A stretch of DNA of 64,000 nt, taken from NCBI RefSeq assembly GCF_000255655.1, contig NZ_JH636436.1, positions 161,636 through 225,635 on the forward strand. Reading direction: 5' to 3'. Shown here in pieces: positions 46,469-54,716 of this stretch (position 1 is the stretch's first letter; every line of letters starts with the position of its first letter). A program made the translations under genes and the position numbers. Origin of the DNA: Schlesneria paludicola DSM 18645. GTDB lineage: Bacteria > Planctomycetota > Planctomycetia > Planctomycetales > Planctomycetaceae. The notes under the pieces are model-generated. The model had not been told where the DNA came from. It saw only the letters and a list, made by a program, of their open reading frames with translations, and did not search any database.

Positions 46469-47479
46469 ATGAGCAAAGAGCAGAGATCGTTATGGGGCTC
46501 GACGTGGCGTCTGGTCTGCAGCGTGCCCTTGGTGGCGACGGTCGCTGCGAGCGATGGCTTGCCGGTGCGAACGTGCTTCCGCCGACGGGTCCTGTTCTGG
46601 TGTGTGATGTTCGTCGTCTCGACGGGAATCGGGGTCTTTGTTCGTGCCGAGATTCACCGTCGAGTGTCGCGCGTCAGCGACTCGTCGCACGGTGTTGCAC
46701 CGCTTTCCGGAGGAACCTTGCTGATTGCCGGGGGCGGACAACTTCCCAATCAGATCCGTCGGCGGTTCGTCGAACTGGCGGGGGGAAAACATGCAAAATT
46801 GGTGATCGTTCCGGCACACGCGGTCGAGCCTTTCGAACTGGTTCAATACCGCGAAGACTGGTTGGACTTCGAAGTCGAATCGGTGGACGTCTTGCATGCG
46901 GACTCGCGGACACAGGCGGACGACCCCGAGTTCTCTCGCGTGCTGGAGACCGCAACCGGAGTCTGGTTGAGCGGCGGACAACAGACCTGGCTGGCGGCAT
47001 GGTATGGCCGCACACGCGTGGAACAGAAATTGAAAGACGTTTTGGCCCGAAACGGCGTCATCGGGGGAACGTCCGCAGGGGCCGCCGTGATGTCGCGCGT
47101 CATGATTGCAGGCGGGCGTCGTCAGCCGATTTTGGGGGTGGGGTTTGACCTCATTCCCGGTGCGATCATCGATCAGCATTTTGTGAAACGCAATCGCCTG
47201 CATCGGCTGCAAGCGGCGATCGAACAACATCCGGAACGGATCGGGTTTGGGATCGATGAAGGAACCGCGTTGCAGTATGCGGTCACATCCGGTCGATTCT
47301 CGGTTGTCGGACAGTCGTGTGTCGCGATTGGAGTGAGTCTTGCGAATGCGGATCAGTCGCCAGAAGTTCGTTTCGAATTCATGAATGCCGGGGACGAATT
47401 TGATGTCGAACGTGTGCGCCGCGGCGACGTTCCCCCGCCAACCTATATCGATCTGGAAACGATTTTGATGGGGGATTAA
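46469..47479 (+). CDS. Cyanophycinase-like peptidase (family S51), membrane-anchored
   Basis: The protein is 336 aa. ATG 46469 (MSKEQRSLWGSTW) follows AGGGAAAAAG. A hydrophobic segment at residues 38-55 (VLFWCVMFVVSTGIGVFV) anchors it. The S51 signature GGTSAGAAVMS holds the nucleophile Ser near residue 200. Additional family traits are SGGTLLIAGGGQL, GVWLSGGQQTWLAAW and IDQHFVKRNRLHRLQ. Cyanophycinases cleave the Asp-Arg storage polymer cyanophycin; no cyanophycin synthetase is visible, so it may act on another peptide or on isoaspartyl bonds. It is monocistronic. Confidence 0.85.
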   Translation: MSKEQRSLWGSTWRLVCSVPLVATVAASDGLPVRTCFRRRVLFWCVMFVVSTGIGVFVRAEIHRRVSRVSDSSHGVAPLSGGTLLIAGGGQLPNQIRRRFVELAGGKHAKLVIVPAHAVEPFELVQYREDWLDFEVESVDVLHADSRTQADDPEFSRVLETATGVWLSGGQQTWLAAWYGRTRVEQKLKDVLARNGVIGGTSAGAAVMSRVMIAGGRRQPILGVGFDLIPGAIIDQHFVKRNRLHRLQAAIEQHPERIGFGIDEGTALQYAVTSGRFSVVGQSCVAIGVSLANADQSPEVRFEFMNAGDEFDVERVRRGDVPPPTYIDLETILMGD

Positions 47480-47580
47480 ATCGCAAAGTCGGGCCTTACT
47501 CGAGACGGATTGCTCGAGTTGTCGACCGGCATTCGAAGAGCTCGTGGGAGATGGATTGATTCGTTCCCACACAACCCGTG

Positions 47581-47601
47581 ATCGCATTTTCAAAATGCGA
47601 T
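47581..47601. other. Perfect 10-bp inverted repeat
   Basis: ATCGCATTTT-C-AAAATGCGAT. It lies between the convergent cyanophycinase-like and PPIase genes, next to a second hairpin at 47614-47646, and could be part of a bidirectional terminator or a protein-binding palindrome. Confidence 0.5.
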
Positions 47602-47613
47602 GGACTCGAAATG

Positions 47614-47646
47614 CAGCGAACCGCTGACATCGTCAACGGTTCGCTG
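47614..47646. terminator. Hairpin between convergent genes
   Basis: CAGCGAACCG pairs with CGGTTCGCTG, a perfect 10-bp stem with a 13-nt loop. No T-run follows on either side, so its role as a terminator is uncertain. Confidence 0.4.
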
Positions 47647-47737
47647 TGAATTCGACTGAGGACGAACGGCCCGATATTTCAACAGGCCGTGAAGCAGGGG
47701 GACTGGCTTCAAGACCAGCATCCCGTCACGTTGGCGT

Positions 47738-48859
47738 TCAGTTGCGGATTTCTTTCTGAGCGGCGCCGGCGGTCTTTGCGGGACGCGTGGGAGCGGGTTT
47801 GGTGCCAGATACAGGCTGAACACCGCCGGTTGGGCCGGCAATACCACCCGTTTTGTCTGCGCGGTTGGTCGTTTGAGTCAGGTAGTTGTCGACCGTGGTC
47901 TCTTTCTTGATCTGCTCGAACAGCTTGGCGACCTCGGCCTGAATCTTGGTTTCTTTCAGTTCGTCGTACAGCGTGTCCTTGACCTGTTCGATGTTCGTGA
48001 CGACAGGCTCGGTGCGGCCTTCGAACTTCAGGATCACGAATCGGCTTGGCTCGACTTCAATCACGCCCGAGATCTCACCCGGTTTTTTCATCCCGAATGC
48101 GGCTTTTTCCAGCGTGGTGTTTCCGTTGTACTTGGCGATGGGGGGAATCTGGCCACCCAGAGCACGGCTGCTGGGGTCGATCGACAACTTCGCGGCTAAC
48201 GATTCGAATTCGTCCGGGTTGGCGTCGAGTTTGTCCCAGCATTCTTGAGCACGTCGCTGATTATCAAACAGAATCATGCGGGCCTTCACGCGAGGTCCAT
48301 AGTTTCGCACGAACGCTTCTTTCAGATCCTGTTCCGTGATTTCGACTTCTTCGCCAGCCAACTTCTTCAGGGCGATCATCGGGAAGATGACGCTTTGACG
48401 ATACTGGTTCGGCGAGATGTTGCGTTCGGCCTGCAGCATCTGCAGCCATTGCGCCACATCGAGATTGAACTTCTTGGCGATCCGCGAAATCTCGTCGGTG
48501 ATTTCTTGTTCGCTGACGGTGATTTTGTGCTTTTCGCAGGCTTGCTGGATGATCAGCCGATGGATCAGGTCGTCGAGTACTTCGCGGCCGAAGCGTTTCA
48601 CCGCTTCATCGGCGACGGCGTCATAGGTAATTGGTTCATCACCAACTTTTGCCAGGACTTCTGGTTTTTTAACGGTCGAGGCAACTCGCGAAGTTCCCGC
48701 AGGGGAATCAGACGCTGCCTGGGTCGTCGAGCTGCGAACGTATTGCATCAGCAATCCGCATGAGACGACGGCGACAGCCGCGCCACCGACCAACCACGTC
48801 AAACGTCCTTTGGGCCGGCCGACAGCATTGGTCGTCGGCAGGTGATTCCCTTCACCCAT
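47738..48859 (-). CDS. Parvulin-type peptidylprolyl isomerase
   Basis: The protein is 373 aa. An uncleaved-looking N-terminal anchor is at residues 19-40 (RLTWLVGGAAVAVVSCGLLM). A SurA-N-type helical domain follows (residues 68-185: VLAKVGDEPITYDAVADEAV). The rotamase domain is near 190-290, with KARMILFDNQRRAQECWDKLD, LAAKLSIDPSSRALGGQIPPI and FGMKKPGEISGVIEVEPSRFVILKFEGR, the parvulin pattern. The C-terminal tail is low complexity, rich in Pro, Gly and Thr. It would assist folding of exported proteins in the periplasm. Minus strand, convergent with the cyanophycinase-like gene. Confidence 0.85.
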   Translation of the reverse strand: MGEGNHLPTTNAVGRPKGRLTWLVGGAAVAVVSCGLLMQYVRSSTTQAASDSPAGTSRVASTVKKPEVLAKVGDEPITYDAVADEAVKRFGREVLDDLIHRLIIQQACEKHKITVSEQEITDEISRIAKKFNLDVAQWLQMLQAERNISPNQYRQSVIFPMIALKKLAGEEVEITEQDLKEAFVRNYGPRVKARMILFDNQRRAQECWDKLDANPDEFESLAAKLSIDPSSRALGGQIPPIAKYNGNTTLEKAAFGMKKPGEISGVIEVEPSRFVILKFEGRTEPVVTNIEQVKDTLYDELKETKIQAEVAKLFEQIKKETTVDNYLTQTTNRADKTGGIAGPTGGVQPVSGTKPAPTRPAKTAGAAQKEIRN

Positions 48860-49410
48860 GATCTATCTCCGAAGCGGAAGTGACACCGAACTGTAACGAA
48901 GGCCCGAACGGGCACCGCCATCCATAGCGAGCGGCGTTATAGAAATCGGCAAAAACTGCGTCAATACGATTTATTGACAAATGAACAGACGGACTACGGC
49001 CCGGAAGTCGAGAATCGGCTCATGAATGTGCTGAGACGTATGTTTTTCCTTCGTTTTTCTCTCGCACCTGATTCCCTCATTTTCTCCTCGATCCCAAGCT
49101 CCCCCTTGGGATCGACTTGTACACATTAGGAATGTGTCTCCCGGTCCGAGGCCACGTTCCTGCTCGCCTAAAAATCGAATCGTAAGAGGCGTTACCAAGC
49201 CGGAGCTTGGCAACGAGGGAACGGGGGAAATGGATGAACAAGACTCGAATGCTGACGCATCTCGGCTCACCTGAATTCATTTCTGTCGCGCTCCCAGGGG
49301 AATTGCACGGTGGCGGTCGCCCGCGACTTAGCGCCAGGGCTCACGTTTCGTAGAGTGATTGCTTACTGGCCGTCACGGTTCCTCGAACGTCAAAATAAGA
49401 AGTTCTCAAA
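48860..49410. other. Spacer upstream of the PPIase gene holding MITE-like repeat copy 3
   Basis: About 550 bp. The element at 49086-49218 fills the middle. No gene is seen; open frames inside the element are short and shadow-like. Confidence 0.4.
49086..49218. mobile_element. MITE-like repeat A, copy 3
   Basis: This element has the same 133-bp length as copy 1. The terminal inverted repeats CCTCGATCCCAAGCTCC and CCTCGTTGCCAAGCTCC (after complementing) match at 15 of 17 positions. The interior shares AATGTGTC, CGGTCCGAGGC, ATCGAATCG and AAGAGGCGTTACCAAGC with copy 1. Confidence 0.65.
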
Positions 49411-49893
49411 ATGGACAACCTGATTCCGTTTCTCTCTCGCTGGATTCACATCGTCACTGCGATCGTTCTGGTCGGGGGTACGATCTTTCTGCGATTCGTG
49501 CTGGCACCCGCCGCGGCACAGTTGTCGCAGCCCGAGCATGACAAGCTTCGAGAGCTGGTTATGAACAAGTGGAAGAAATTCGTGCATGGCGGTATCGCCT
49601 TGTTCATCATCAGCGGTTTCTATAATTTCATCTTCGTGCAAGTTCCGAAGCATCGCGGCGACGGCCTGTATCACGCCCTAATCGGAACCAAGATTCTGAT
49701 CGCGTTTGCAATCTTCTTTATCGCGTCCGCCTTAGTCGGACGATCCCGTTCGTTTGAAGGGATGCGGAAGAACGCCAAGATGTGGCAGCTTCTGGTTGTG
49801 GTGCTCGCGTTGGTCATCGTGGGAATCTCGAGCTACGCGAAAATCAACCTGCCTGGTCGCGTGCTCGAACCGGTTGCGTCGGCGAAATTGTGA
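49411..49893 (+). CDS. CopD-like four-helix membrane protein
   Basis: The protein is 160 aa with four hydrophobic segments: LSRWIHIVTAIVLVGGTIFLRFVL (residues 8-31), FVHGGIALFIISGFYNFIF (57-75), LIGTKILIAFAIFFIASALVG (90-110) and LLVVVLALVIVGISSYA (126-142). The R/HWIHI.TAIVLVGG.IFL start resembles CopD or DUF2269-type proteins, whose role in copper or heme handling is not certain here. It is 120 bp upstream of the DUF1598 gene on the same strand. The start ATG 49411 has no strong ribosome binding site. Confidence 0.7.
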   Translation: MDNLIPFLSRWIHIVTAIVLVGGTIFLRFVLAPAAAQLSQPEHDKLRELVMNKWKKFVHGGIALFIISGFYNFIFVQVPKHRGDGLYHALIGTKILIAFAIFFIASALVGRSRSFEGMRKNAKMWQLLVVVLALVIVGISSYAKINLPGRVLEPVASAKL

Positions 49894-50013
49894 GCCGCGT
49901 GTTTTCGAGAATCGACGCCGGACAGAAATGTCTGTCGACTTGCCGTTTCTCGCGGTACGATCGACGAGTGCGGTGCGCTGTTCGCATGCACCATGCTCGT
50001 CAGGAGATCGTTC

Positions 50014-51402
50014 ATGAACGCGATGTCGCGTTGGTGTCTGCTCGTCGTAATGCTGTTTCTGGTTCCTCGTCACTGTTGGGCGCAGAATGCGAACCAGGGC
50101 GGCGGTCAGAACAACGGCGGCAACAATCAGAATGCCGGTGGGATTGCGATTGATACTCAAGGAGTGCTCAGTCTGGTGGAGGTCGATGGAACCAACCAGA
50201 CGTTGGACGCCAAGCGACGTCTGGCCGTGTCGCGGAACCGGCCCGCAGGGGATCTCAATCGCCGGTCCAAGCTTCGGTTTGTCTCACTTGTCGCACTCGA
50301 ACGGGAAATTGATCAGCGTCTTGCCCGGAAAGAAGCGATCCCGGATGACCTGTTCTACCTGGCGGGGTTGCAGCGCATTGACCAATTGTTTGCGTTCCCG
50401 GCAGAACATGATCTGGTGATTGCCGGACCGGCGGATGGCTTTCTCGCTGACCCCGTCGGACGCATGGTGGGGATCGAGTCAGGGCACCCGACATTGCGAT
50501 TGGACGATCTGGTCGTCGCACTGCGGACCGTTCGCACGTCGCGGCAACTAGGGTGTTCGATTGATCCGGTTCCTGAACGGATTGCCGAGCTGCAAAAATT
50601 TATTCGTCAGGGGGGCCCCGCGACGGCCGACGAAGTGGTTGCTCGATTTGAGCAGATGGATGACATCCTGGGGTTGCAGAACATTCGGATCGACGGCGTT
50701 CCACCCGATTCGCATTTTGCAACTGCGTTTGTCGAGGCCGACTATCGCATGAAACGGATTGCCAGTGGTCTCGAGAATCCGCAGGTGAAGGGTTTGAAGA
50801 GTCATCTGTCGATGATCGGAGCGAAAGGCAATACGATGCAGCGGTGGTGGTTCGTGCCCGCCTACGACCGCGTCGCGCGCAGCGAGGATGGTCTGGCGTA
50901 TCAGTTGTCGGGACCACGGGCTCGCCTGCTGACCGAGGAAGAAGTGACCGATGCCAGCGGGAAGCGGTCGAGTTCGTCGACGATCAATCGTTCGGCGCAG
51001 GCGTTTGCCAAACAGTTCAGTGACGCCTTTCCGCGGTTGGCCGAACGTGCGCCGGTGTTCGGCGAGTTGCAAAATCTGATCGACTGGACGGTCGTCGCCG
51101 CGTTACTTCTCAACGAAAAGCTGGCCGAGCGCGTGGAATGGGACCAGTCGTTGTTTCTCGACGACACGCGAATGAGCTATCCGAAGTTTGACGTTCCCAA
51201 ACAAGTCCCCTCACATGTGAGTTACAAGCGGAGCGGCGCGATGGTGGTGGGGCTGGTCTCCGGCGGTGTCGTGCTGAATCCGCGCGATGCCTATGAACAC
51301 GCTCGAACGCTCGCGCAGGGTGAAGAACTCCAGGCCGCTCGGAAAAAAGCGACCGACGCGAATCGCCCGGCCGCACATCCATGGTGGTGGGACGCAGAAT
51401 AA
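50014..51402 (+). CDS. DUF1598 secreted protein
   Basis: The protein is 462 aa. ATG 50014 is preceded by AGGAGATC; an earlier ATG at 49993 is less likely. The signal peptide WCLLVVMLFLVPRHCWAQ ends near residue 24. An Asn/Gly/Gln-rich linker follows (residues 25-45). The main domain has the DUF1598 signature: LAGLQRIDQLFAFPAEHDLVIAGPADGFLADPVGRMVG, LRLDDLVVALRT and LGCSIDPVPERIA. The family is a Planctomycetes-associated exported domain without known function. No enzymatic motif can be named. It follows the CopD-like gene. Confidence 0.85.
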   Translation: MNAMSRWCLLVVMLFLVPRHCWAQNANQGGGQNNGGNNQNAGGIAIDTQGVLSLVEVDGTNQTLDAKRRLAVSRNRPAGDLNRRSKLRFVSLVALEREIDQRLARKEAIPDDLFYLAGLQRIDQLFAFPAEHDLVIAGPADGFLADPVGRMVGIESGHPTLRLDDLVVALRTVRTSRQLGCSIDPVPERIAELQKFIRQGGPATADEVVARFEQMDDILGLQNIRIDGVPPDSHFATAFVEADYRMKRIASGLENPQVKGLKSHLSMIGAKGNTMQRWWFVPAYDRVARSEDGLAYQLSGPRARLLTEEEVTDASGKRSSSSTINRSAQAFAKQFSDAFPRLAERAPVFGELQNLIDWTVVAALLLNEKLAERVEWDQSLFLDDTRMSYPKFDVPKQVPSHVSYKRSGAMVVGLVSGGVVLNPRDAYEHARTLAQGEELQAARKKATDANRPAAHPWWWDAE

Positions 51403-51436
51403 AGCGAGGCCGGGGCCACCGATTTGTTTCGAGTGT

Positions 51437-52156
51437 TCAAGCAATGATTTGCTGGTCGGCTTGCACGATGTACTCGTAGGAGCCCGCGCTGTCGTCGATG
51501 GCACGCAGGTCTTCGATGAAGCCGGGTGTTTGCAGCATGCGACCCAGGCGGGCCAGGACATGCAGATGCGTGCGTGAGTCGCGACAGACGACCAGGAAGA
51601 ACATGTCCGTCATGACGCGATGCGGGGCACCAAACGCGATTCCACTGGGCAGTCTGCCGTAGGCGATCACAGATTGGCCCAAGGTGTCAGGGACGGGATT
51701 CCGCGGGTGAGGAATGGCAACCCCGTTTTCAAAGGCGGTGGAGAGCACCGTTTCACGCTCTTGAATCGCCGCCAGCAAGGCGGCGGGTTGCCAGACTTCC
51801 CAAGTTCGGCCAGCCAGTTCAACCAGGCTCTCTAGCACCGACCGCTTGGTACGGGCCTCGAGCGGAACCTGAACGGTTTCGGGGCGAAGTAGTGCGGCGA
51901 CGGGATGGGCATCGGTGAACTCGGCCGAGCGATGTGTTTGCTCTAGCACCGCCAGCTCACGATCGGTGTACTCACGCATCTCTTGTTCGAGCCAATGCGT
52001 GATCTCGGTCGGGTGAAATTGCCATTCACCCGCCATTTTTCGTCCCGGGATACGACCCCGCTGAACGAGTTTCTCGATCTCGCGACGATCTCGTCCGAGT
52101 TGACGAGCCAGCTCATCAAGGCTGAACCACTCTCGCGACATTTTGCGGCCAGACAT
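51437..52156 (-). CDS. HTH-PTS EIIA fusion protein
   Basis: The protein is 239 aa. An N-terminal excisionase/MerR-like helix-turn-helix (WFSLDELARQLGRDRREIEKLVQRGRIPGRKMAGEWQFH; residues 10-48) leads through a linker into a PTS EIIA domain of the fructose/nitrogen (PtsN) type (LLRPETVQVPLEARTKRSVLESLVELAG...). The phosphorylated His is in ENGVAIPHPRNPV. Such fusions are found in bacteria that lack a full sugar PTS. It would sense phosphorylation state and bind DNA. It starts at ATG 52156 and lies 34 bp from the stop of the convergent DUF1598 gene. Confidence 0.88.
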   Translation of the reverse strand: MSGRKMSREWFSLDELARQLGRDRREIEKLVQRGRIPGRKMAGEWQFHPTEITHWLEQEMREYTDRELAVLEQTHRSAEFTDAHPVAALLRPETVQVPLEARTKRSVLESLVELAGRTWEVWQPAALLAAIQERETVLSTAFENGVAIPHPRNPVPDTLGQSVIAYGRLPSGIAFGAPHRVMTDMFFLVVCRDSRTHLHVLARLGRMLQTPGFIEDLRAIDDSAGSYEYIVQADQQIIA

Positions 52157-52303
52157 TCAAGGGCAGGATGATCGGGCGGATTTTTTGTGAACACTGTGTG
52201 TTGCAGTGTTAATCGAGGATCGCGACTCATCTTTTGACGTGGTCGAGAATCCTTCCCCTTACGCCTGAACACCAACTCCATGAGGGTCCGTCGTCGCGTC
52301 AGC

Positions 52304-53227
52304 TCAGGCGCTGGTCGCCTCGAGATGGCACATTGATTTGACGGTCGCGTGGCTTTGTTCGATCAGATGCGCGTAATTGGACTTCCATACATTACCCGAC
52401 CACACCTGAATGTCAAAGTAACCCGCGAATCCGGCCGTTTGAAAGGCCTGAATCAGATTCGCCAGCGGAATGCTGCCTTCACCCGGCAGCCGACGATCAT
52501 TTTCTGAAACGGGGGCCGATTTCGCGTCGCTCAACTGTACCACGCCGGTCAACGCGGCAATTTGGGGGATACGTTCGATCAGGCGGGGTTCCTGCCACAG
52601 GTGATAAGTGTCGAACGCCAGACAAACATGCGGGCGAGCGATCTCGTCGATGACTTCCAGGGTCAGATCGAGTGAATTCAAGAACGTCCAGCGTTTGCTG
52701 AAGTAGGGATGCATTGGCATGAGCGCCAATTTGGTTTGAGCCTCGTTGGCGTCGTCACCCAGTTCTCGCAGGGCATCGACAACCAGCCGGCGGCAATGAC
52801 GTGCGGTGTGACCATTCTTCGAACCACCGACAACGATCACATTTTTGGCGCCGACGATTCCGGCTTCCTTGATCGCTTGCCGACTATCGGCGATCGCTTC
52901 GAGATAACTGAATCCGCATCCGCCTGTGAACCCACCGGCGAACGACAGCGATGAAACGGCCAGCCGTGCTTTTTGCAGCATTTCAGCTGAACGAGTTTCT
53001 CCGAACTCACTGACCTTCGGCCGCCAAAGGCCGATGCCATCGTATCCTGCCTGCTTCAATTGAACGACCTCGTCCAGCAACGACCACCGCAGGGTCGTCA
53101 TCTGGCTGAGCGAGAGTTTCAAAGGAGCGACGGATTGTTGTGAACCGGCACTGTGGCCTAACGAACCAAATAGTCCGACATTCAAAGCGGCACTTTGAAC
53201 GCCGTGCTGGGAGAACGGTTTGGTCAC
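52304..53227 (-). CDS. Sugar phosphate isomerase/epimerase (AP endonuclease family 2 TIM barrel)
   Basis: The protein is 307 aa and starts at GTG 53227. The xylose-isomerase-like TIM barrel pattern shows DEVVQLKQAGYDGIGLWRPK, NVIVVGGSKNG, LALMPMHPYFSKRWTFL, HVCLAFDTYHLWQEPRL, VVQLSDAKSAPVSENDRRLPGEG and FDIQVWSGNVW. Metal-binding residues in DTYH and the D-x-x near QLSDAK are present. It isomerises an unknown sugar or inositol derivative. The N-terminal 40 residues are not part of the barrel. It is separated from the neighbouring EIIA gene by 147 bp. A frequent Planctomycetes gene. Confidence 0.84.
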   Translation of the reverse strand: MTKPFSQHGVQSAALNVGLFGSLGHSAGSQQSVAPLKLSLSQMTTLRWSLLDEVVQLKQAGYDGIGLWRPKVSEFGETRSAEMLQKARLAVSSLSFAGGFTGGCGFSYLEAIADSRQAIKEAGIVGAKNVIVVGGSKNGHTARHCRRLVVDALRELGDDANEAQTKLALMPMHPYFSKRWTFLNSLDLTLEVIDEIARPHVCLAFDTYHLWQEPRLIERIPQIAALTGVVQLSDAKSAPVSENDRRLPGEGSIPLANLIQAFQTAGFAGYFDIQVWSGNVWKSNYAHLIEQSHATVKSMCHLEATSA

Positions 53228-53630
53228 TCTGGGGGTCTCTCAAGACCTTTGGGTCAACGAGGAAGAAGGGACTGTCCTCGTAGGGATGATGGCCTGTTGC
53301 TGAAGTCCCAAGCCACATGGGGCAGGATTGTGTACAACCGATGTGCGATTGCCAAGAGCAATGAGCTTCTTTTATTCACATCAGAAAAATGCCGAGCGCT
53401 TGACTCGCATATCACGCTTGACAGGTCGATCCCGGAAACTCGCCAATCTGAATTGTTATTACTCTTCTCTGTGTCTCCGTGCCTCTGTGTCTCCCCTCAT
53501 CCCCGCGGGACCCACTTGTACGTTTCGCGTACTTTGGGCGCACATGGGTGGTGAGCGAGACACAGAGGCACGGAGACACAGAGAAGAAGATGACACAGAG
53601 AAGATCAACGCAAGCAGAGCGAATGGGATC
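53228..53630. other. Spacer with repeat B copy 1
   Basis: About 400 bp. It contains the 121-bp element at 53465-53585. No gene is seen. Confidence 0.4.
53465..53585. repeat. Palindromic repeat B, copy 1 (29-bp inverted repeat)
   Basis: TTCTCTGTGTCTCCGTGCCT continues to 53493 and is exactly matched in reverse complement at 53557-53585: a perfect 29-bp inverted repeat around a 63-bp core. The core contains GTACGTTTCGCGTAC and the phrase GGACCCACTTGTACG. The core and the right arm recur at 57788-57887. Confidence 0.75.
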
Positions 53631-54386
53631 TCACTTCTTTTTCTTTTTGGGAAGAGGTGTGCGGTTGTCTTCCGCGGGAGTGAGTGGTGCTTTCGCTTCT
53701 TCGGCGCTCAGCGGGCGGACTTTGATCTCTTTGAGGCCTGCGGTGGTCGCGAAGCAGGAGATTCCGAAGGGGCGTGAAGGTTCGACTTCGCCGCGAATCG
53801 AAATTTTCTTCCCCTTCGTGGCGACGCTGACAACTTGCTTCTCGTCGATCCAGGCCATCAATCCCAATTCGGAAACACGCAGGCGGATCGTGTACCACTC
53901 ACCGCTTTCAAACGATTCATACCGAGCCGTCTCGTTATTCGCGGCATCCAATCCGTCAAGGCTCGAGATTCCGACAACGCCACCACCCCAGCCTCCGATG
54001 ATCAGGCTGCAGGGGTCTTCGTTGATTTCAAAGGTCAGGCCACAGAAGAAATCATTTCCTTCGATGCGTTGCGCCCGGACCACCACTTCGTAGTTCATCT
54101 TCGGCAGGTCTTCGCCGGTCCAGGTGATTCCGGTCATGTCGGAACCCTGCTGCATGACGATGACACCGTCTTTAACGGCGACGTCCCCTTCACCGCCGAA
54201 GTTCGTCGACGTCCAGTTCTTCAGCGTCTTGCCATCGAACAAGGATTTCCAGGTGGGATCTTTTGCGGCCGACACGGTCTGAACGCTGGAGAAGACTGCA
54301 GACGTTGCGGCGATGGCAAAGGCCAGCATGAGAATGCTCCGCCGCTTGAAGGTCACGGCGTTCACAAAGTTATTCAGGCGCGGCAT
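53631..54386 (-). CDS. DUF1080 secreted protein (3-keto-disaccharide hydrolase family)
   Basis: The protein is 251 aa from ATG 54386 (MPRLNNFVNAVTFKR), with GGAG at -9; an ATG at 54407 is the alternative. A signal peptide spans residues 14-36 (KRRSILMLAFAIAATSAVF). The DUF1080 domain starts WKSLFDGKTLKNWTSTNFGG and has IEGNDFFCGLTFEINEDPCSLIIGGWGGG, a concanavalin-like beta sandwich pattern. The C-terminus is lysine-rich (PLPKKKKK). Some members cleave 3-keto sugars; others only bind sugars. The second copy is at 57999. The gene stands alone on the minus strand. Confidence 0.82.
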   Translation of the reverse strand: MPRLNNFVNAVTFKRRSILMLAFAIAATSAVFSSVQTVSAAKDPTWKSLFDGKTLKNWTSTNFGGEGDVAVKDGVIVMQQGSDMTGITWTGEDLPKMNYEVVVRAQRIEGNDFFCGLTFEINEDPCSLIIGGWGGGVVGISSLDGLDAANNETARYESFESGEWYTIRLRVSELGLMAWIDEKQVVSVATKGKKISIRGEVEPSRPFGISCFATTAGLKEIKVRPLSAEEAKAPLTPAEDNRTPLPKKKKK

Positions 54387-54716
54387 CGTCGAAATCTCCA
54401 ATGGCATGAATCAGTTATCGGACTCTCAAGAGAGCGGAGAAGATTATACCGCCTGAACTCGAAAGAGGCATTCGTTCGCGGCCAGTCCTGGCATTCGTGA
54501 ATGCTTCTTCATCAAGATCGAATCACACGACGTGTCTATCGAATCTTATCTTCGCCGCATCGCCGAATGAGATCGAAAGCAAAACCCCGATCGGCACGCA
54601 AGAACGCGCCGATCGGGGTTTTGAGATTGCTCGTGAGGCTGCAACTACACTTGGGTGATTGGACTCGCACCCGTTTTGTATTCCAATGCCGCATCGAATA
54701 TTTCGTTACCGCCGAG
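54387..54716. other. Spacer with terminator
   Basis: About 330 bp between the DUF1080 gene and the coiled-coil protein gene. The terminator at 54581-54622 lies inside. No gene is seen. Confidence 0.4.
54581..54622 (-). terminator. Strong terminator of the sigma-kinase operon
   Basis: AAAACCCCGATCGG (54581-54594) pairs with CCGATCGGGGTTTT (54609-54622), a perfect 14-bp stem. On the minus strand it ends in TTTT, 95 bp after the stop of the coiled-coil gene. Confidence 0.85.

Noticed and set aside
46490-47593. Minus-strand open frame opposite the cyanophycinase-like gene
   Set aside because: No domain and full overlap with the S51 peptidase gene; it follows from codon bias of the true frame.
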